A stretch of DNA of 18,310 bases from Nanobdellota archaeon (GCA_018901675.1 JAHIEH010000001.1:1-18310); one strand, 5' to 3'; shown: positions 1 to 7,487, numbered from the stretch's first letter. Made by a program: numbers and translations. The notes: a model not told the origin generated them from the sequence alone.

Positions 1-1
1 G

Positions 2-142
2 GCAATAACCAAAGCAATAAAGCAATTCAAGCCGGACATTGCAATTTTCAGCCATATACATGAAACTGGTGGCATAGAAGAAAAAATCGGCAAAACCCGA
101 GTTATAAATGTAAGCAGAAAAGCTAAGATTTTTGAGATTTAG
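2..142 (+). CDS. C-terminal end of a calcineurin-like metallophosphoesterase (5' truncated by window edge)
   Basis: The frame starting at base 2 is open for 46 codons and ends at TAG 140-142. The fragment contains the run IAIFSHIHETGGIEEKIGKT followed by RVINVSRKAKIFEI. The H-x-H pair in SHIHE, followed by a Gly-rich turn and a beta strand ending in VINVS, is what the last metal-binding motif of small archaeal calcineurin-like phosphoesterases looks like (usual form GHIHE..G..). These are binuclear metal-dependent phosphodiesterases or phosphatases; the substrate cannot be told from this piece. The N-terminal metal-binding motifs lie outside the window. The gene is convergent with the HTH gene that ends at 189. 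Confidence 0.7.
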   Translation, partial: AITKAIKQFKPDIAIFSHIHETGGIEEKIGKTRVINVSRKAKIFEI

Positions 143-188
143 AATTTTAATGACTCAAAACAATTTTGAAATTTGAATATTTATTGTG

Positions 189-1220
189 TTAACTACTTAT
201 CTTTAAAATATCAATTGCCTTTTTTATTTTTATCTCTATATCTTCTCTTTTTGATAAAACAAAATCAATAACATTTTTATTAGCCCCACTATATTCACTT
301 ATCCCCTCTAAATCAAAACCAGCATCATATGCTTCATAAATAGTATGTGCTTTAGAATAAGAAACTCTTCTTGCTCTCGAATTTTTAGATAATTTTTTAA
401 TCAATGTAAAAGATCTTGCTTTCTTCTTAAATTCATGTTTTTTATTAAGCCTATCAAAAAGGGGATATATTGTACCAGAATAAATATCAGCAAAGTAAGC
501 TATATCTGGTATGTTTAGGTATTCTAATTCATAAGCTCTTTTAAGAGAATTAATCTTTTCTTCTGAAAGTCGTTTCCTTGAAGAATTAAAAGATGTAAGA
601 CCAGCAAATTGAATCCGATCTTTGGCACTAGAAGCATGTTTTAACCCTGATTTATTAGCTAATTCCATTAGACTTGGTCTTTCATTATTAATTAATGCTT
701 TTTCATAATTTTCAAAGAAATTTAAAAGATGTTCAAAAGAGTTAATTCTATTAAAATGTTTAAGTGAGTGAATGTAATCCAAAACACAAGTTGTTGCAAA
801 ACCATTTATTTTAGCCTGTTTATATGCTATATTTTGAACTTGATTAGCAAGTGTCTCAAGTAAATTAGCTCTTTTTTTCTTGTTCTGTATCTGAATACTC
901 TTAAAATAATTATTAAGATCACTTCTTTTAAAATAAGCATGAACTGCTTGCCTAGTAACTCCTTTCATATCACAAATTTCTTTCATAGATAATCCTTGTT
1001 CAATAAAGTCTTTATATTCCCTAAAAAAAGGTTGATTTAAAATGCAACCCTTTAGTCTTCCACGAGAACGTATTTTTAAATTATTATTTCTCCAAACATT
1101 TGTGATTGTATTAGCAGAATGCTCTCCAATAGTACGACCAGCCCTTGTTACATTCCCATCAGAAATTTCATACATTGAGAGAATCTTTTCTTTTTGCTCT
1201 TCAGTCAATTTTAAAGGCAT
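189..1220 (-). CDS. Uncharacterised protein with several helix-turn-helix-like segments
   Basis: I do not recognise this 343-residue protein as a named family. It is basic, Lys/Asn-rich and helical, with a series of short segments that look like HTH units: about residues 5-47 (TEEQKEKILSMYEI ... ANTITNVWR), 65-98 (GLSMKEICDMKGVTRQAVHAY), 176-205 (PSLMELANKSGLKHASSAK), 218-255 (NIPDIAYFADIYSGTIYPLF) and 288-325 (LEGISEYSGANKNVIDFV). DNA binding is therefore inferred, with no visible catalytic motif. The ATG at 1218-1220 is preceded by a minus-strand TATA-like box (CTTTTAAA, 1242-1249), consistent with a leaderless start. It is divergent from the radical SAM gene. Composition is very AT-rich, so recent acquisition is possible but unproven. 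No transposase, recombinase or endonuclease signature is visible. Confidence 0.65.
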   Translation of the reverse strand: MPLKLTEEQKEKILSMYEISDGNVTRAGRTIGEHSANTITNVWRNNNLKIRSRGRLKGCILNQPFFREYKDFIEQGLSMKEICDMKGVTRQAVHAYFKRSDLNNYFKSIQIQNKKKRANLLETLANQVQNIAYKQAKINGFATTCVLDYIHSLKHFNRINSFEHLLNFFENYEKALINNERPSLMELANKSGLKHASSAKDRIQFAGLTSFNSSRKRLSEEKINSLKRAYELEYLNIPDIAYFADIYSGTIYPLFDRLNKKHEFKKKARSFTLIKKLSKNSRARRVSYSKAHTIYEAYDAGFDLEGISEYSGANKNVIDFVLSKREDIEIKIKKAIDILKISS

Positions 1221-1241
1221 CTACTAACAGAATCAAAATAA

Positions 1242-1249
1242 TTTAAAAG
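1242..1249 (-). promoter_or_regulatory. TATA-like box for the multi-HTH gene
   Basis: Minus-strand CTTTTAAA lies 22-29 nt before the ATG at 1220, the distance expected if transcription starts at or just before the start codon. Confidence 0.5.
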
Positions 1250-1280
1250 AATTTATATTCCAAGAAATACATTCAAAAAC

Positions 1281-1288
1281 TTATAAAA
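1281..1288 (+). promoter_or_regulatory. TATA box for the radical SAM gene
   Basis: TTATAAAA lies 23-30 nt before the ATG at 1311. There is no ribosome binding site between them, so the mRNA is probably leaderless. Confidence 0.6.
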
Positions 1289-1310
1289 AAGCCCTTTTCC
1301 TGTTATTAAA

Positions 1311-2384
1311 ATGCCAACAAAAACAAATTTTAATTCTTATTGCATAAATGGAGTTGCAGAAGGATGCAAATACTGCGTAAAGGGGGAGAAACTTGTTTTG
1401 TTTATCTCAGGAAAATGCTCAAGAAATTGCTATTACTGCTCTTTAAGCAATAAAAGAAAAAACAAAGATGTTATATTCGCAAATGAAAGAGTTTGTAAAA
1501 CTCCTAAAAACGCAGTGGAAGAAGCAATTGAAAGCAATGCAAAAGGTGCAGGCATAACAGGGGGTGACCCTTTTCTTTTTTTGGATAGAACAATAGCATA
1601 TGCAAAAGCATTAAAGAGAAAATTTGGGAAAAGATTTCATATTCATATCTATCTTCCAACAAAGTTATTAACAGAGCAAAAGCTAAAAAAACTTTCTAGG
1701 TATACAGATGAAGTCAGATTTCACCCTGAATTTCTCTCTAAAAAGCTGAACGAAAAGGAGATTCAAGCAGAAATAGACAAGATTAAATTAGCCGGCAAAT
1801 TTTTCAAAAAAAACAGCATAGGCATAGAGCTTCCGATGATTCCGGATAAAAAAGAAGACATTTTAAAGTTTATAATAAAAATATCCCCCTATATCAGTTT
1901 TGTAAATTTAAATGAACTTGAGATAAGCGATGCTAATTTTTGCTATATGACAAAAAATTACAAATTCAACCAAGGGGGGTATACAATTAATGGCTCAAAA
2001 AATGCAGGAATTTTTGTTCTAAATCGCATAAAAAAATTAAAAACTAAACTGAAAGTTCATTTATGCACAGCAGATACAAAAAACCATTATCAATTCAAAA
2101 ACCGCTTGTTAAAGCATGATATTTTAGAGTATGGAAAAAGAACAGAAGAAGGCCTTGTAAAATATCTTGCAGTTTACTGCAGAAACAAAAAAGAATTAAA
2201 CAAAGTAAAAAACAGCCTAAAGGGGGAAAAATTTCATCTTGACATTAAAAAGAACAGAATACTCCTTCAAGAAAAAACTGCAGATGCTCTTCTAAAAAAC
2301 AAAAAAAGAAATTGCAAAATTTTTCTAGTGGAGGAATTTCCAACTAATGATGGTTTGGAAGTAGAAAAAGAAGAGTTGAACTGA
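1311..2384 (+). CDS. Radical SAM protein, archaeal family resembling pyruvate formate-lyase activating enzyme
   Basis: 357 residues. The radical SAM cluster motif CSRNCYYC (Cys36, Cys40, Cys43; Cx3Cx2C) binds the 4Fe-4S cluster that cleaves S-adenosylmethionine. GITGGDP at 81-87 is the glycine-rich SAM-binding GGDP motif. Before the cluster there is a second cysteine group (Cys11, Cys19, Cys22; CINGVAEGCKYC) and the run KGEKLVLFISGKC, which I associate with an uncharacterised archaeal group (COG2108-like) annotated as related to pyruvate formate-lyase activating enzyme. The substrate is unknown; a tRNA, protein or cofactor modification role is possible but not shown. The start is fixed by a TATA box ending 23 nt upstream. 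It stands alone, followed by two hairpin elements and topA. Confidence 0.82.
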   Translation: MPTKTNFNSYCINGVAEGCKYCVKGEKLVLFISGKCSRNCYYCSLSNKRKNKDVIFANERVCKTPKNAVEEAIESNAKGAGITGGDPFLFLDRTIAYAKALKRKFGKRFHIHIYLPTKLLTEQKLKKLSRYTDEVRFHPEFLSKKLNEKEIQAEIDKIKLAGKFFKKNSIGIELPMIPDKKEDILKFIIKISPYISFVNLNELEISDANFCYMTKNYKFNQGGYTINGSKNAGIFVLNRIKKLKTKLKVHLCTADTKNHYQFKNRLLKHDILEYGKRTEEGLVKYLAVYCRNKKELNKVKNSLKGEKFHLDIKKNRILLQEKTADALLKNKKRNCKIFLVEEFPTNDGLEVEKEELN

Positions 2385-2393
2385 ACCCAAAAC

Positions 2394-2454
2394 ATCAAAA
2401 AGTCCTTGCGTGTAACTGTGGACTAAAGTCCACAGTTTGTTTGGACTTTTGGAT
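2394..2454 (+). repeat. Nested-hairpin element A
   Basis: Outer arms AAAAGTCC (2398-2405) and GGACTTTT (2443-2450) enclose a perfect 11-bp inner stem, AACTGTGGACT (2414-2424) with AGTCCACAGTT (2427-2437), over a 2-base loop. Flanks ATC and GGAT match the ATCAAAA...TTTTAGGA pattern seen at 6644, 12746 and 13674. The outer arms are the same as those of the element at 12753-12806, while the inner stem differs. It lies between the radical SAM stop and the topA promoter. Strand is nominal. Confidence 0.8.
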
Positions 2455-2513
2455 TCCCAAAAATCCACAAAACAGAAACAACCACAACATAAATGTTGTG
2501 GATTTTTTAGGAT
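2455..2513 (+). repeat. Nested-hairpin element E with two mutually exclusive pairings
   Basis: The 3' arm at 2494-2507 (TGTTGTGGATTTTT) can pair either with CCACAACA at 2482-2489 (8 bp, 4-base loop) or with AAAAATCCACAA at 2459-2470 (12 bp). The element ends in TTTTTTAGGAT, like the elements at 6644 and 13674. It stops about 10 bp before the topA TATA box. Strand is nominal. Confidence 0.75.
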
Positions 2514-2521
2514 TAAAAAAC

Positions 2522-2529
2522 CTATAAAA
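2522..2529 (+). promoter_or_regulatory. TATA box for topA
   Basis: CTATAAAA lies 24-31 nt before the topA ATG (2553). Confidence 0.6.
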
Positions 2530-2552
2530 ACCTTGTTCTTCTCATAAAAAGC

Positions 2553-4919
2553 ATGATTAAAAGAAATAAGAAAACAGCTGAAGAAAAAAACGCAGAAGAT
2601 TATTTTCCAGTAGAAAAGAAAGATATTAGATACTCTGTAGAAAAAGAAGTAAAACCATCAAAGATAGATATAAAACAAAAAGTGGAAGTTGCCTATACCA
2701 AACCAGACCGGGCATCTTTAGAAACAGTAGAGAAAATAGGGAAAACAGGAAAAAGGAGTTATAATTATAAAAAAACAAGCTATCCCAAAACTTCTAAGGA
2801 AAAAAAACCCGCAGCAAAAACAAGAATCTATTCAAAAACTCCTAAAGAATACACCCCTGTAAAAATTTCTCTTAAAAAAGATGGCTATGAATTAATCATA
2901 ACAGAAAAACCGCAGGCAGCAATGAAAATAGCCTCTGCTCTGGGAACTCCTTCAAAAAGAGACATTCATGGCATCCCTTATTATAATGTTTCAAGAAACG
3001 GGAAAAACATAGTTGTCGCATGCGCTGTCGGGCATTTATTTACATTGCAGCAGCAGGAAAATGGCAAGATTCCTATTTTTAATATAAAATGGGTGCCGAA
3101 TTATTTGGTAAGAAAAGCAGATTTTACAAAAAAATATTATGATGCTCTTTTAAGCCTTGCTAAAAATGCAGGCTCAATAACCGTAGCAACAGATTATGAT
3201 GTTGAAGGAGAAGTTATAGGGCTGAATGTTGTAAGATTTATTTGCAGTCAGTCAGATGCTTCCAGAATGAAGTTCTCCACATTAACAGACAAAGAACTGA
3301 ATGAATCTTATGAAAAGAAATTAAACCATTTGGACTGGGGGCAGGCAATTGCAGGAGAAACAAGGCATTATTTAGACTGGTTTTATGGTATAAACTTAAG
3401 CAGAGCTTTAATGAATTCTATAAAAGCAGCAGGCAGTTTCAAAATAATGTCAATAGGAAGAGTTCAGGGCCCTTCACTGAATTTAATAGTAAAAAAAGAA
3501 ATAGACATCCAGAAATTCAAGCCAACTCCTTACTGGCAGGTTTTTATAAATGTTAAGGATTCAAAAAACCAAACTTTAGAATTAAAATATATAAAAGATA
3601 TAACTAAAGAACAAGATTTGAAAAAATTTAGCGATTTGAAAGGAAAAAAAGGAATTGCAGAAACAAAAAAATCAGAGCAGAAACTTTCTCCACTACCCCC
3701 TTTTAATCTTACTGTTTTGCAGACAGAAGCTTACCGGTTGTTTGGCATAACTCCATCAAGAACTTTGCAGATAGCACAGTCACTTTATTTAGCAGGTTTA
3801 ATCTCTTACCCAAGAACTTCAAGTCAAAAGCTTCCTCCTTCAATAGCATACAAAGAAATTTTAGACAAACTTTCTAAAAAATACAATGTTGAACACTTAA
3901 TTAAAAGAGCAAATCCTATAGAAGGTTCAAAAAGCGACCCTGCCCACCCGTCTATTTATCCAACAGGAAACTTTCAGGTATTAGGTTCTGAAGAAGAAAA
4001 AATGTATAATCTAATTGCTAAAAGATTCCTCTCTTTGTTCTGCGAAGATGCAATAATTGACAACAAAACAATAAAAGTTAGCGTATCTAATTTAGATTTT
4101 TCAGCAAAGGGCTCGTCAGTTAGGAAAAAAGCCTGGCTGGAAATTTATCCATTAAAAATGCAGGAAAAAGAAATTCCGGACTTAAGTGGAGAAGTTCTTG
4201 TAACCTCTTCAAAAATAGAGCAGAAAGAAACTCAGCCCCCAAAGAGATACTCCCCTGCTTCAATAGTTTCAGAACTGGAAAAAAGGAACATTGGAACAAA
4301 ATCAACCCGTGCAGCGATAATTGAAACTCTTTATGACAGGGGATATATAAAAGAGAAAAGCATAGAAGCAACACCTTTAGGAATCTCTCTTATAGAAACT
4401 TTGGAAAAATACTCTCCGATTATAATCGATGAAGCATTAACAAGGCATTTTGAAAAAGAAATGGACTCTATAATAAGCTCAAAAAAAGACATGAAGCAGA
4501 AAGAAGAAAAAATTGTTGATGAAGCAAAAGAAGCAATAACAAAGATAATAAACAATTTTGATAAAAACGAGGAAAAAATAGGCAAAGAGCTAATAGAAGC
4601 AAACAACAATCTGCGACAACAGGAAAGGGAAGAAAACAAAATAACTCCCTGTCCTGTATGCAAAAAAGGAAGCCTTGCCATAACTTACTCCAGGAAAAAC
4701 AGGAAATATTTTGTTGCCTGCAATGCTTATCCAGATTGCAAAACAACTTTCTCTTTGCCTCCTAACGGCTTAATTAAAAAGACAGATAAAATCTGTGAGT
4801 TCTGCAAATGGCCGATGCTTATACGCTTGGCAAAAGGCAAACGCCCTTGGATTTTTTGTTTTAATCCTGCATGCGAGAGCAGGCAGGCAAAAAAACAGGA
4901 AGAGAAGGAAGAAAGTTAA
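2553..4919 (+). CDS. topA: DNA topoisomerase I, type IA
   Basis: 788 residues; relaxes negatively supercoiled DNA through a 5'-phosphotyrosine intermediate. After a Lys-rich, probably disordered extension (1-108), the TOPRIM domain begins with ELIITEKPQAA (Glu118 catalytic candidate) and carries ATDYDVEGE (Asp214, Asp216, Glu218; metal site). The core strand-passage region has the active-site motif LISYPRTSS with the nucleophile Tyr419. SIGRVQGP (300-307) and TPSRTLQIAQSLY (400-412) are typical core motifs. A coiled basic linker (640-695) leads to two C-terminal zinc fingers: CPVC/CNAYPDC (Cys700, 703, 723, 729) and CEFC/CFNPAC (Cys748, 751, 769, 774). The start follows a TATA box with leaderless spacing. 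The stop overlaps the stop of the convergent gene at 4916 (shared TTAA). The 108-residue N-terminal extension is unusual for the family. Confidence 0.96.
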   Translation: MIKRNKKTAEEKNAEDYFPVEKKDIRYSVEKEVKPSKIDIKQKVEVAYTKPDRASLETVEKIGKTGKRSYNYKKTSYPKTSKEKKPAAKTRIYSKTPKEYTPVKISLKKDGYELIITEKPQAAMKIASALGTPSKRDIHGIPYYNVSRNGKNIVVACAVGHLFTLQQQENGKIPIFNIKWVPNYLVRKADFTKKYYDALLSLAKNAGSITVATDYDVEGEVIGLNVVRFICSQSDASRMKFSTLTDKELNESYEKKLNHLDWGQAIAGETRHYLDWFYGINLSRALMNSIKAAGSFKIMSIGRVQGPSLNLIVKKEIDIQKFKPTPYWQVFINVKDSKNQTLELKYIKDITKEQDLKKFSDLKGKKGIAETKKSEQKLSPLPPFNLTVLQTEAYRLFGITPSRTLQIAQSLYLAGLISYPRTSSQKLPPSIAYKEILDKLSKKYNVEHLIKRANPIEGSKSDPAHPSIYPTGNFQVLGSEEEKMYNLIAKRFLSLFCEDAIIDNKTIKVSVSNLDFSAKGSSVRKKAWLEIYPLKMQEKEIPDLSGEVLVTSSKIEQKETQPPKRYSPASIVSELEKRNIGTKSTRAAIIETLYDRGYIKEKSIEATPLGISLIETLEKYSPIIIDEALTRHFEKEMDSIISSKKDMKQKEEKIVDEAKEAITKIINNFDKNEEKIGKELIEANNNLRQQEREENKITPCPVCKKGSLAITYSRKNRKYFVACNAYPDCKTTFSLPPNGLIKKTDKICEFCKWPMLIRLAKGKRPWIFCFNPACESRQAKKQEEKEES

Positions 4920-5242
4920 TTCTTATAAACTAAAACCCTCTCAGGAAAAATGGGTTTTCTTAATGATTGATAATGCTCTAAATTTTTAGCAGCGATAGCA
5001 CAGACAAATTTGCCTGTTTCTGGGATTAGACACTGGAGATACCTCGCATCTATTAACTCCCCTTCGTCAGTGTAAATTATCACATCCATGCCGTTTAGAA
5101 TAGAAGCAAAATCAGAATCAAGATGAGCATGTGATTTGACTACATTAAAATCTATAAAATTTTTAGCTAAAATGTCATCTAAATCACTTGCTAAATAATT
5201 TATTTTACTTTCATTTTCCATTATTCTTATCCCACTTTCCAT
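4916..5242 (-). CDS. Unrecognised 108-residue protein
   Basis: I do not recognise this protein. It starts MESGIRIMENESKINYLASD, is acidic in the first half and ends basic (PIFPERVLVYKN). The middle alternates predicted strands and helices (FASILNGMDVIIYTDEG, GKFVCAIAAKNLEHYQ), suggesting a small soluble alpha/beta fold. There is no TM segment or metal motif. ATG 5242 is preferred over the internal ATG at 5221 because the TATA-like box TTTAAATA (5264-5271) is 22-29 nt upstream of the former. It is convergent with topA, the two stop codons overlapping. Real-gene status rests on open frame, promoter spacing and tight packing. Confidence 0.65.
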   Translation of the reverse strand: MESGIRIMENESKINYLASDLDDILAKNFIDFNVVKSHAHLDSDFASILNGMDVIIYTDEGELIDARYLQCLIPETGKFVCAIAAKNLEHYQSLRKPIFPERVLVYKN

Positions 5243-5263
5243 GTATCCCCTACTTATGGTGTA

Positions 5264-5271
5264 TATTTAAA
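5264..5271 (-). promoter_or_regulatory. TATA-like box for the gene at 4916-5242
   Basis: Minus-strand TTTAAATA lies 22-29 nt before the ATG at 5242 and decides that start over the ATG at 5221. Confidence 0.45.
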
Positions 5272-5358
5272 GTCGATTATATATCTGCTCAGGATAATTT
5301 CACTTATCAAAAAGTCTTTATGTAATGAGAACTCTATTTAAATACCCGCTAATACCAC

Positions 5359-5658
5359 TCACCTCTTTTTTTTCCTTTCAACTATTTCAGGCAATAAAAA
5401 ATGATAGATTTTGTCTGAGACTTCATTATCTGCAACATACAATGTTGGCCCAAAAAGCCAATACGCTCTCTTTTCTGTAAAAAGCCCATAATCCATTAAT
5501 TCTCTTAATGAATTGTTTAAAGTTTCCCTGTCTTCTACTAAGTCGAGTAATTCTCTCGGAGGGTGATTTTTACTAAACGGCCTTCTTATCTTCTCCCTTA
5601 TTCCTAAAAAAATCTTCTTTGTTTCCTCTGAAAGATTTTTTATTTTTTCTTCATCCAT
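5359..5658 (-). CDS. Unrecognised 99-residue protein, possibly winged-helix-like
   Basis: No family is recognised. The protein is charged and mostly helical: a basic amphipathic first helix (EKIKNLSEETKKIFLGIR), then PPRELLDLVEDRETLNNSL and RELMDYGLFTEKRAYWLFGP, and a basic tail (VERKKKR). The helix-helix-YGLF...YWLFG pattern could be a small winged-helix domain, but this is a shape argument only. The ATG at 5658 has TTTTATAAA at 5680-5688, 22-30 nt upstream, the strongest evidence that it is expressed by itself. It lies downstream of radB on the same strand, separated by 59 nt containing this promoter. Confidence 0.62.
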   Translation of the reverse strand: MDEEKIKNLSEETKKIFLGIREKIRRPFSKNHPPRELLDLVEDRETLNNSLRELMDYGLFTEKRAYWLFGPTLYVADNEVSDKIYHFLLPEIVERKKKR

Positions 5659-5679
5659 TTACCGAATATATCCATTTGG

Positions 5680-5688
5680 TTTATAAAA
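5680..5688 (-). promoter_or_regulatory. TATA box for the gene at 5359-5658
   Basis: Minus-strand TTTTATAAA lies 22-30 nt before ATG 5658. Confidence 0.55.
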
Positions 5689-5717
5689 TTAGCATACAAA
5701 AAGCATATCAAAGAATA

Positions 5718-6452
5718 TTACATCCAACCCTTCTTTTTTATTCCTTCATTTGTTATGGCAAAAGAAAATTCTTTTTCAGGCAAGCTTCTGTGTTTTCTTA
5801 AAACAGCTGTTCTTTTTCCATTTTCATTCTGCAGTTCAATGATGCATTTGCTCCAATATTTAAGCAAATCTCCACCAACAAAATTAACCCCTTTTTTTAC
5901 CCCCTTCCTCAAATCTTCTTCTGATAAAAATTCTGAATAAACTTGATTAGTTATTAAAACAGGAATTTCCTGTTTTCTTGAAATTTCAGCAAGAATTCTC
6001 ATCTGTTTCGCTAATTCCCTGTTTACATCCTGAACATTAGAATCACTTTCCTCCTGCCTAGCATCCCCCATTTCCAACCGATAAAGCATAGTCATGCCAT
6101 CAACAATAATCAAGCGGACTTTATCATTATCTTTTAGCGTGCTTAAAAGTTTTGAGAATGTCTTTTTCTGCTCTTCAAAATTTACAGGTTTCATTAAAAG
6201 TATACTCTCTAAAATTTTTTCACAATCTTCTCCTGCAATTTGCCTGGCTCTTTCAACAGAAAATCCCCCCTCGGTATCAACGAAAATAACCTTATTCCCG
6301 TGCTTTGCCTGGCTGACTGCAGCAAGAATACAAAAATTGCTCTTCCCGCTTCCTGCTGGCCCAGCAATCATAGTTATAACATCGTTTTCATAACCCCCAA
6401 AAAGCCATTTGTTCAAATCATAACTTCCAGCAGATATTTTTCTCTCGGTCAT
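5718..6452 (-). CDS. radB: DNA repair and recombination protein RadB (RecA/RadA superfamily)
   Basis: 244 residues, the size of RadB and shorter than RadA. It is a RecA-fold ATPase paralogue that assists RadA in homologous recombination. Walker A is GPAGSGKSN (31-39), Walker B RLIIVD (113-118), and a conserved ITNQVYS strand lies at 167-173. The N terminus MTERKISAGSYDLNKWLFGG matches the usual RadB opening, and the HhH domain of RadA is absent. The frame extends seven codons further to a TTG at 6473, but that lies only 9 nt from the TATA box (6482-6489). ATG 6452 gives a normal short leader and the family-like N terminus, so I use it. Divergent from the interrupted gene at 6541. Confidence 0.92.
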   Translation of the reverse strand: MTERKISAGSYDLNKWLFGGYENDVITMIAGPAGSGKSNFCILAAVSQAKHGNKVIFVDTEGGFSVERARQIAGEDCEKILESILLMKPVNFEEQKKTFSKLLSTLKDNDKVRLIIVDGMTMLYRLEMGDARQEESDSNVQDVNRELAKQMRILAEISRKQEIPVLITNQVYSEFLSEEDLRKGVKKGVNFVGGDLLKYWSKCIIELQNENGKRTAVLRKHRSLPEKEFSFAITNEGIKKKGWM

Positions 6453-6481
6453 ATCATAGTTAATGATAATCAATTAATAAG

Positions 6482-6489
6482 GTTTTATA
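6482..6489 (-). promoter_or_regulatory. TATA box for radB
   Basis: Minus-strand TATAAAAC lies 30-37 nt before ATG 6452, implying a leader of only a few nucleotides. Confidence 0.55.
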
Positions 6490-6510
6490 GAGTGAAAGAT
6501 AAGAATAAGG

Positions 6511-6518
6511 TTTATAAA
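6511..6518 (+). promoter_or_regulatory. TATA box for the interrupted gene at 6541
   Basis: TTTATAAA lies 23-30 nt before ATG 6541, showing that the gene now split by a hairpin element still has a normal promoter. Confidence 0.6.
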
Positions 6519-6643
6519 AGTAAAAATTTAAAGTTTTGTAATGAAAACTTGTGAAATTCGGGAAAAAGCAAAAGAAATTGCAGGTGCAATAGAAAGAGAA
6601 ATTCAAGAGGGGAGGCTAATTTCAATGATTAGGGATTATCGAG

Positions 6644-6709
6644 ATCAAAAAAACAATGGGGCACCGCACCTTAAAAGGTGCGGTTTGTAAAGCCCCTTGT
6701 TTTTAGGAT
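6644..6709 (+). repeat. Nested-hairpin element B
   Basis: Flank ATCAAAA, then an outer arm ending CAATGGGGC (to 6662) that pairs with GCCCCTTGTTTTT (6692-6704) apart from one bulged T. Inside is a perfect 10-bp stem, ACCGCACCTT (6663-6672) with AAGGTGCGGT (6675-6684), loop AA. It ends TTTTTAGGAT, which runs straight into the GCTC of element F. The inner hairpin is nearly the same as those at 12768 and 13695. Confidence 0.85.
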
Positions 6710-6776
6710 GCTCAGAAATTAAAAGCAGTAAGCTTACGACCCCCATTATAAATAATGGGGTTTTAATTTCTGACAT
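6710..6776 (+). repeat. Nested-hairpin element F (GCTC...GACAT type)
   Basis: GCTC (6710-6713) and GACAT (6772-6776) bound a 13-bp perfect outer stem, TCAGAAATTAAAA (6712-6724) with TTTTAATTTCTGA (6761-6773). Inside are the 10-base palindrome GTAAGCTTAC (6728-6737) and a 9-bp hairpin CCCCATTAT / ATAATGGGG (6741-6760), so the fold is a three-way junction. B and F together make the 133-134-nt insertion in the gene at 6541. Confidence 0.85.
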
Positions 6777-6935
6777 AAAATTATAATAACTATATTAGAG
6801 GCATCAAATAAAGTTGATAGAACAGATTTCTCGGGAGAACTAAATTATCAACTATCAATCTTGACGGATAAATACAGAAAGAATCAAGAAGATGTTAAAT
6901 CAATAGATTTTTTACGCGATTATCTGCCATTATAA

Positions 6936-7487
6936 TTATTTTTCCTTAAAAATCTGCGCCTGAAACTTGTAAAACTTGGCATTCTTGTTCTGCCAAAAAT
7001 CTTTGGGCAAGCCTGCTTTCTCACAAACAGCTTCTAAAAATTGGATTTTATTCATTTTATATTCTACAGCAACCTGCGGAAGAAGCAAACCGCTAAATCC
7101 TAAACACTCGCAGATTAACCCATCTTTTCCAACTTCAATTTCCTTGGCAGGACTTCCTTTTATTTCACTTGGTTCTGTTAAAACAGAAACTTCAATTTTA
7201 ATGCCATTAATCTCATCTTTCTCCAAAGGAGCAAACCGTGGGTCTTCAAAAGCAGCAGATTTTGCAGCTTTAACAACAGCTTCTCCAACAGCAAAAGAAG
7301 CATGAGGAAAGCCAATGCATCCTCTCAATTTGCCTTTCTTATTTAAAGTTACAAAAACTCCCCTCGCCTGCCTGAATTCTTTTTTATCAGGCACAATTAC
7401 TTTTTCACCGCTAAATTTGGATTCAATCGCCTTCCGAGCCAGTTGTATCAACTCTTGCCCTTGCTCTTCGCTATATCCTGCAATCAT
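6936..7487 (-). CDS. AMMECR1 domain protein
   Basis: 183 residues, full length for a stand-alone archaeal AMMECR1 protein. The hallmark LRGCIG is at 54-59, followed by the conserved helical stretch AVVKAAKSAAFEDPRFAPL and the strand IKIEVSVLTEP. GLLLPQVAVE and the closing FLEAVCEKAGLPKDFW are also typical. The biochemical function of the family is not settled; a role in a nucleic-acid or modification process has been suggested, and some relatives are fused to or neighbours of MEMO and radical SAM genes. ATG 7487 begins MIAGYSEEQGQEL. A poor TATA-like CTTTATT (7511-7517) is at suitable distance. It is convergent with the interrupted gene ending at 6935. Confidence 0.92.
   Translation of the reverse strand: MIAGYSEEQGQELIQLARKAIESKFSGEKVIVPDKKEFRQARGVFVTLNKKGKLRGCIGFPHASFAVGEAVVKAAKSAAFEDPRFAPLEKDEINGIKIEVSVLTEPSEIKGSPAKEIEVGKDGLICECLGFSGLLLPQVAVEYKMNKIQFLEAVCEKAGLPKDFWQNKNAKFYKFQAQIFKEK

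Larger units (their letters stand above)
6541..6935 (+). pseudogene. Small helical-protein gene interrupted by a composite hairpin element
   Basis: ATG 6541 opens a frame with a correctly spaced TATA box. It reads MKTCEIREKAKEIAGAIERE then IQEGRLISMIRDYR to base 6642, then runs into hairpin sequence and stops at 6688-6690 (49 codons). After the element, the frame from 6777 reads KIIITILEASNKVDRTDFSG, ELNYQLSILTDKYRKNQEDV, KSIDFLRDYLPL and stops at TAA 6933-6935, abutting the convergent AMMECR1 stop. Removing exactly 134 nt (6643-6776) joins both halves into an 86-residue, highly charged helical protein. The downstream half has no promoter or start of its own. I recognise no family. Probable inactivation by insertion; use of the 49-codon 5' part is possible. 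Confidence 0.7.

Noticed and set aside
189..1220. Multi-HTH protein as the transposase or homing endonuclease for the hairpin elements
   Set aside because: No DDE, HUH, tyrosine-recombinase or LAGLIDADG motif is visible; proximity alone does not support it.
4120..4746. Three minus-strand open frames inside topA
   Set aside because: Overlapping shadows in Phe/Leu/Ser-rich translation with no independent signals.
6453..6473. Upstream TTG start for radB
   Set aside because: It lies about 9 nt from the TATA box and adds seven residues not typical of RadB; ATG 6452 fits better.
6541..6690. Intact 49-residue protein
   Set aside because: The last ~14 residues are translated element B, and the native continuation is found in another frame after the insertion.
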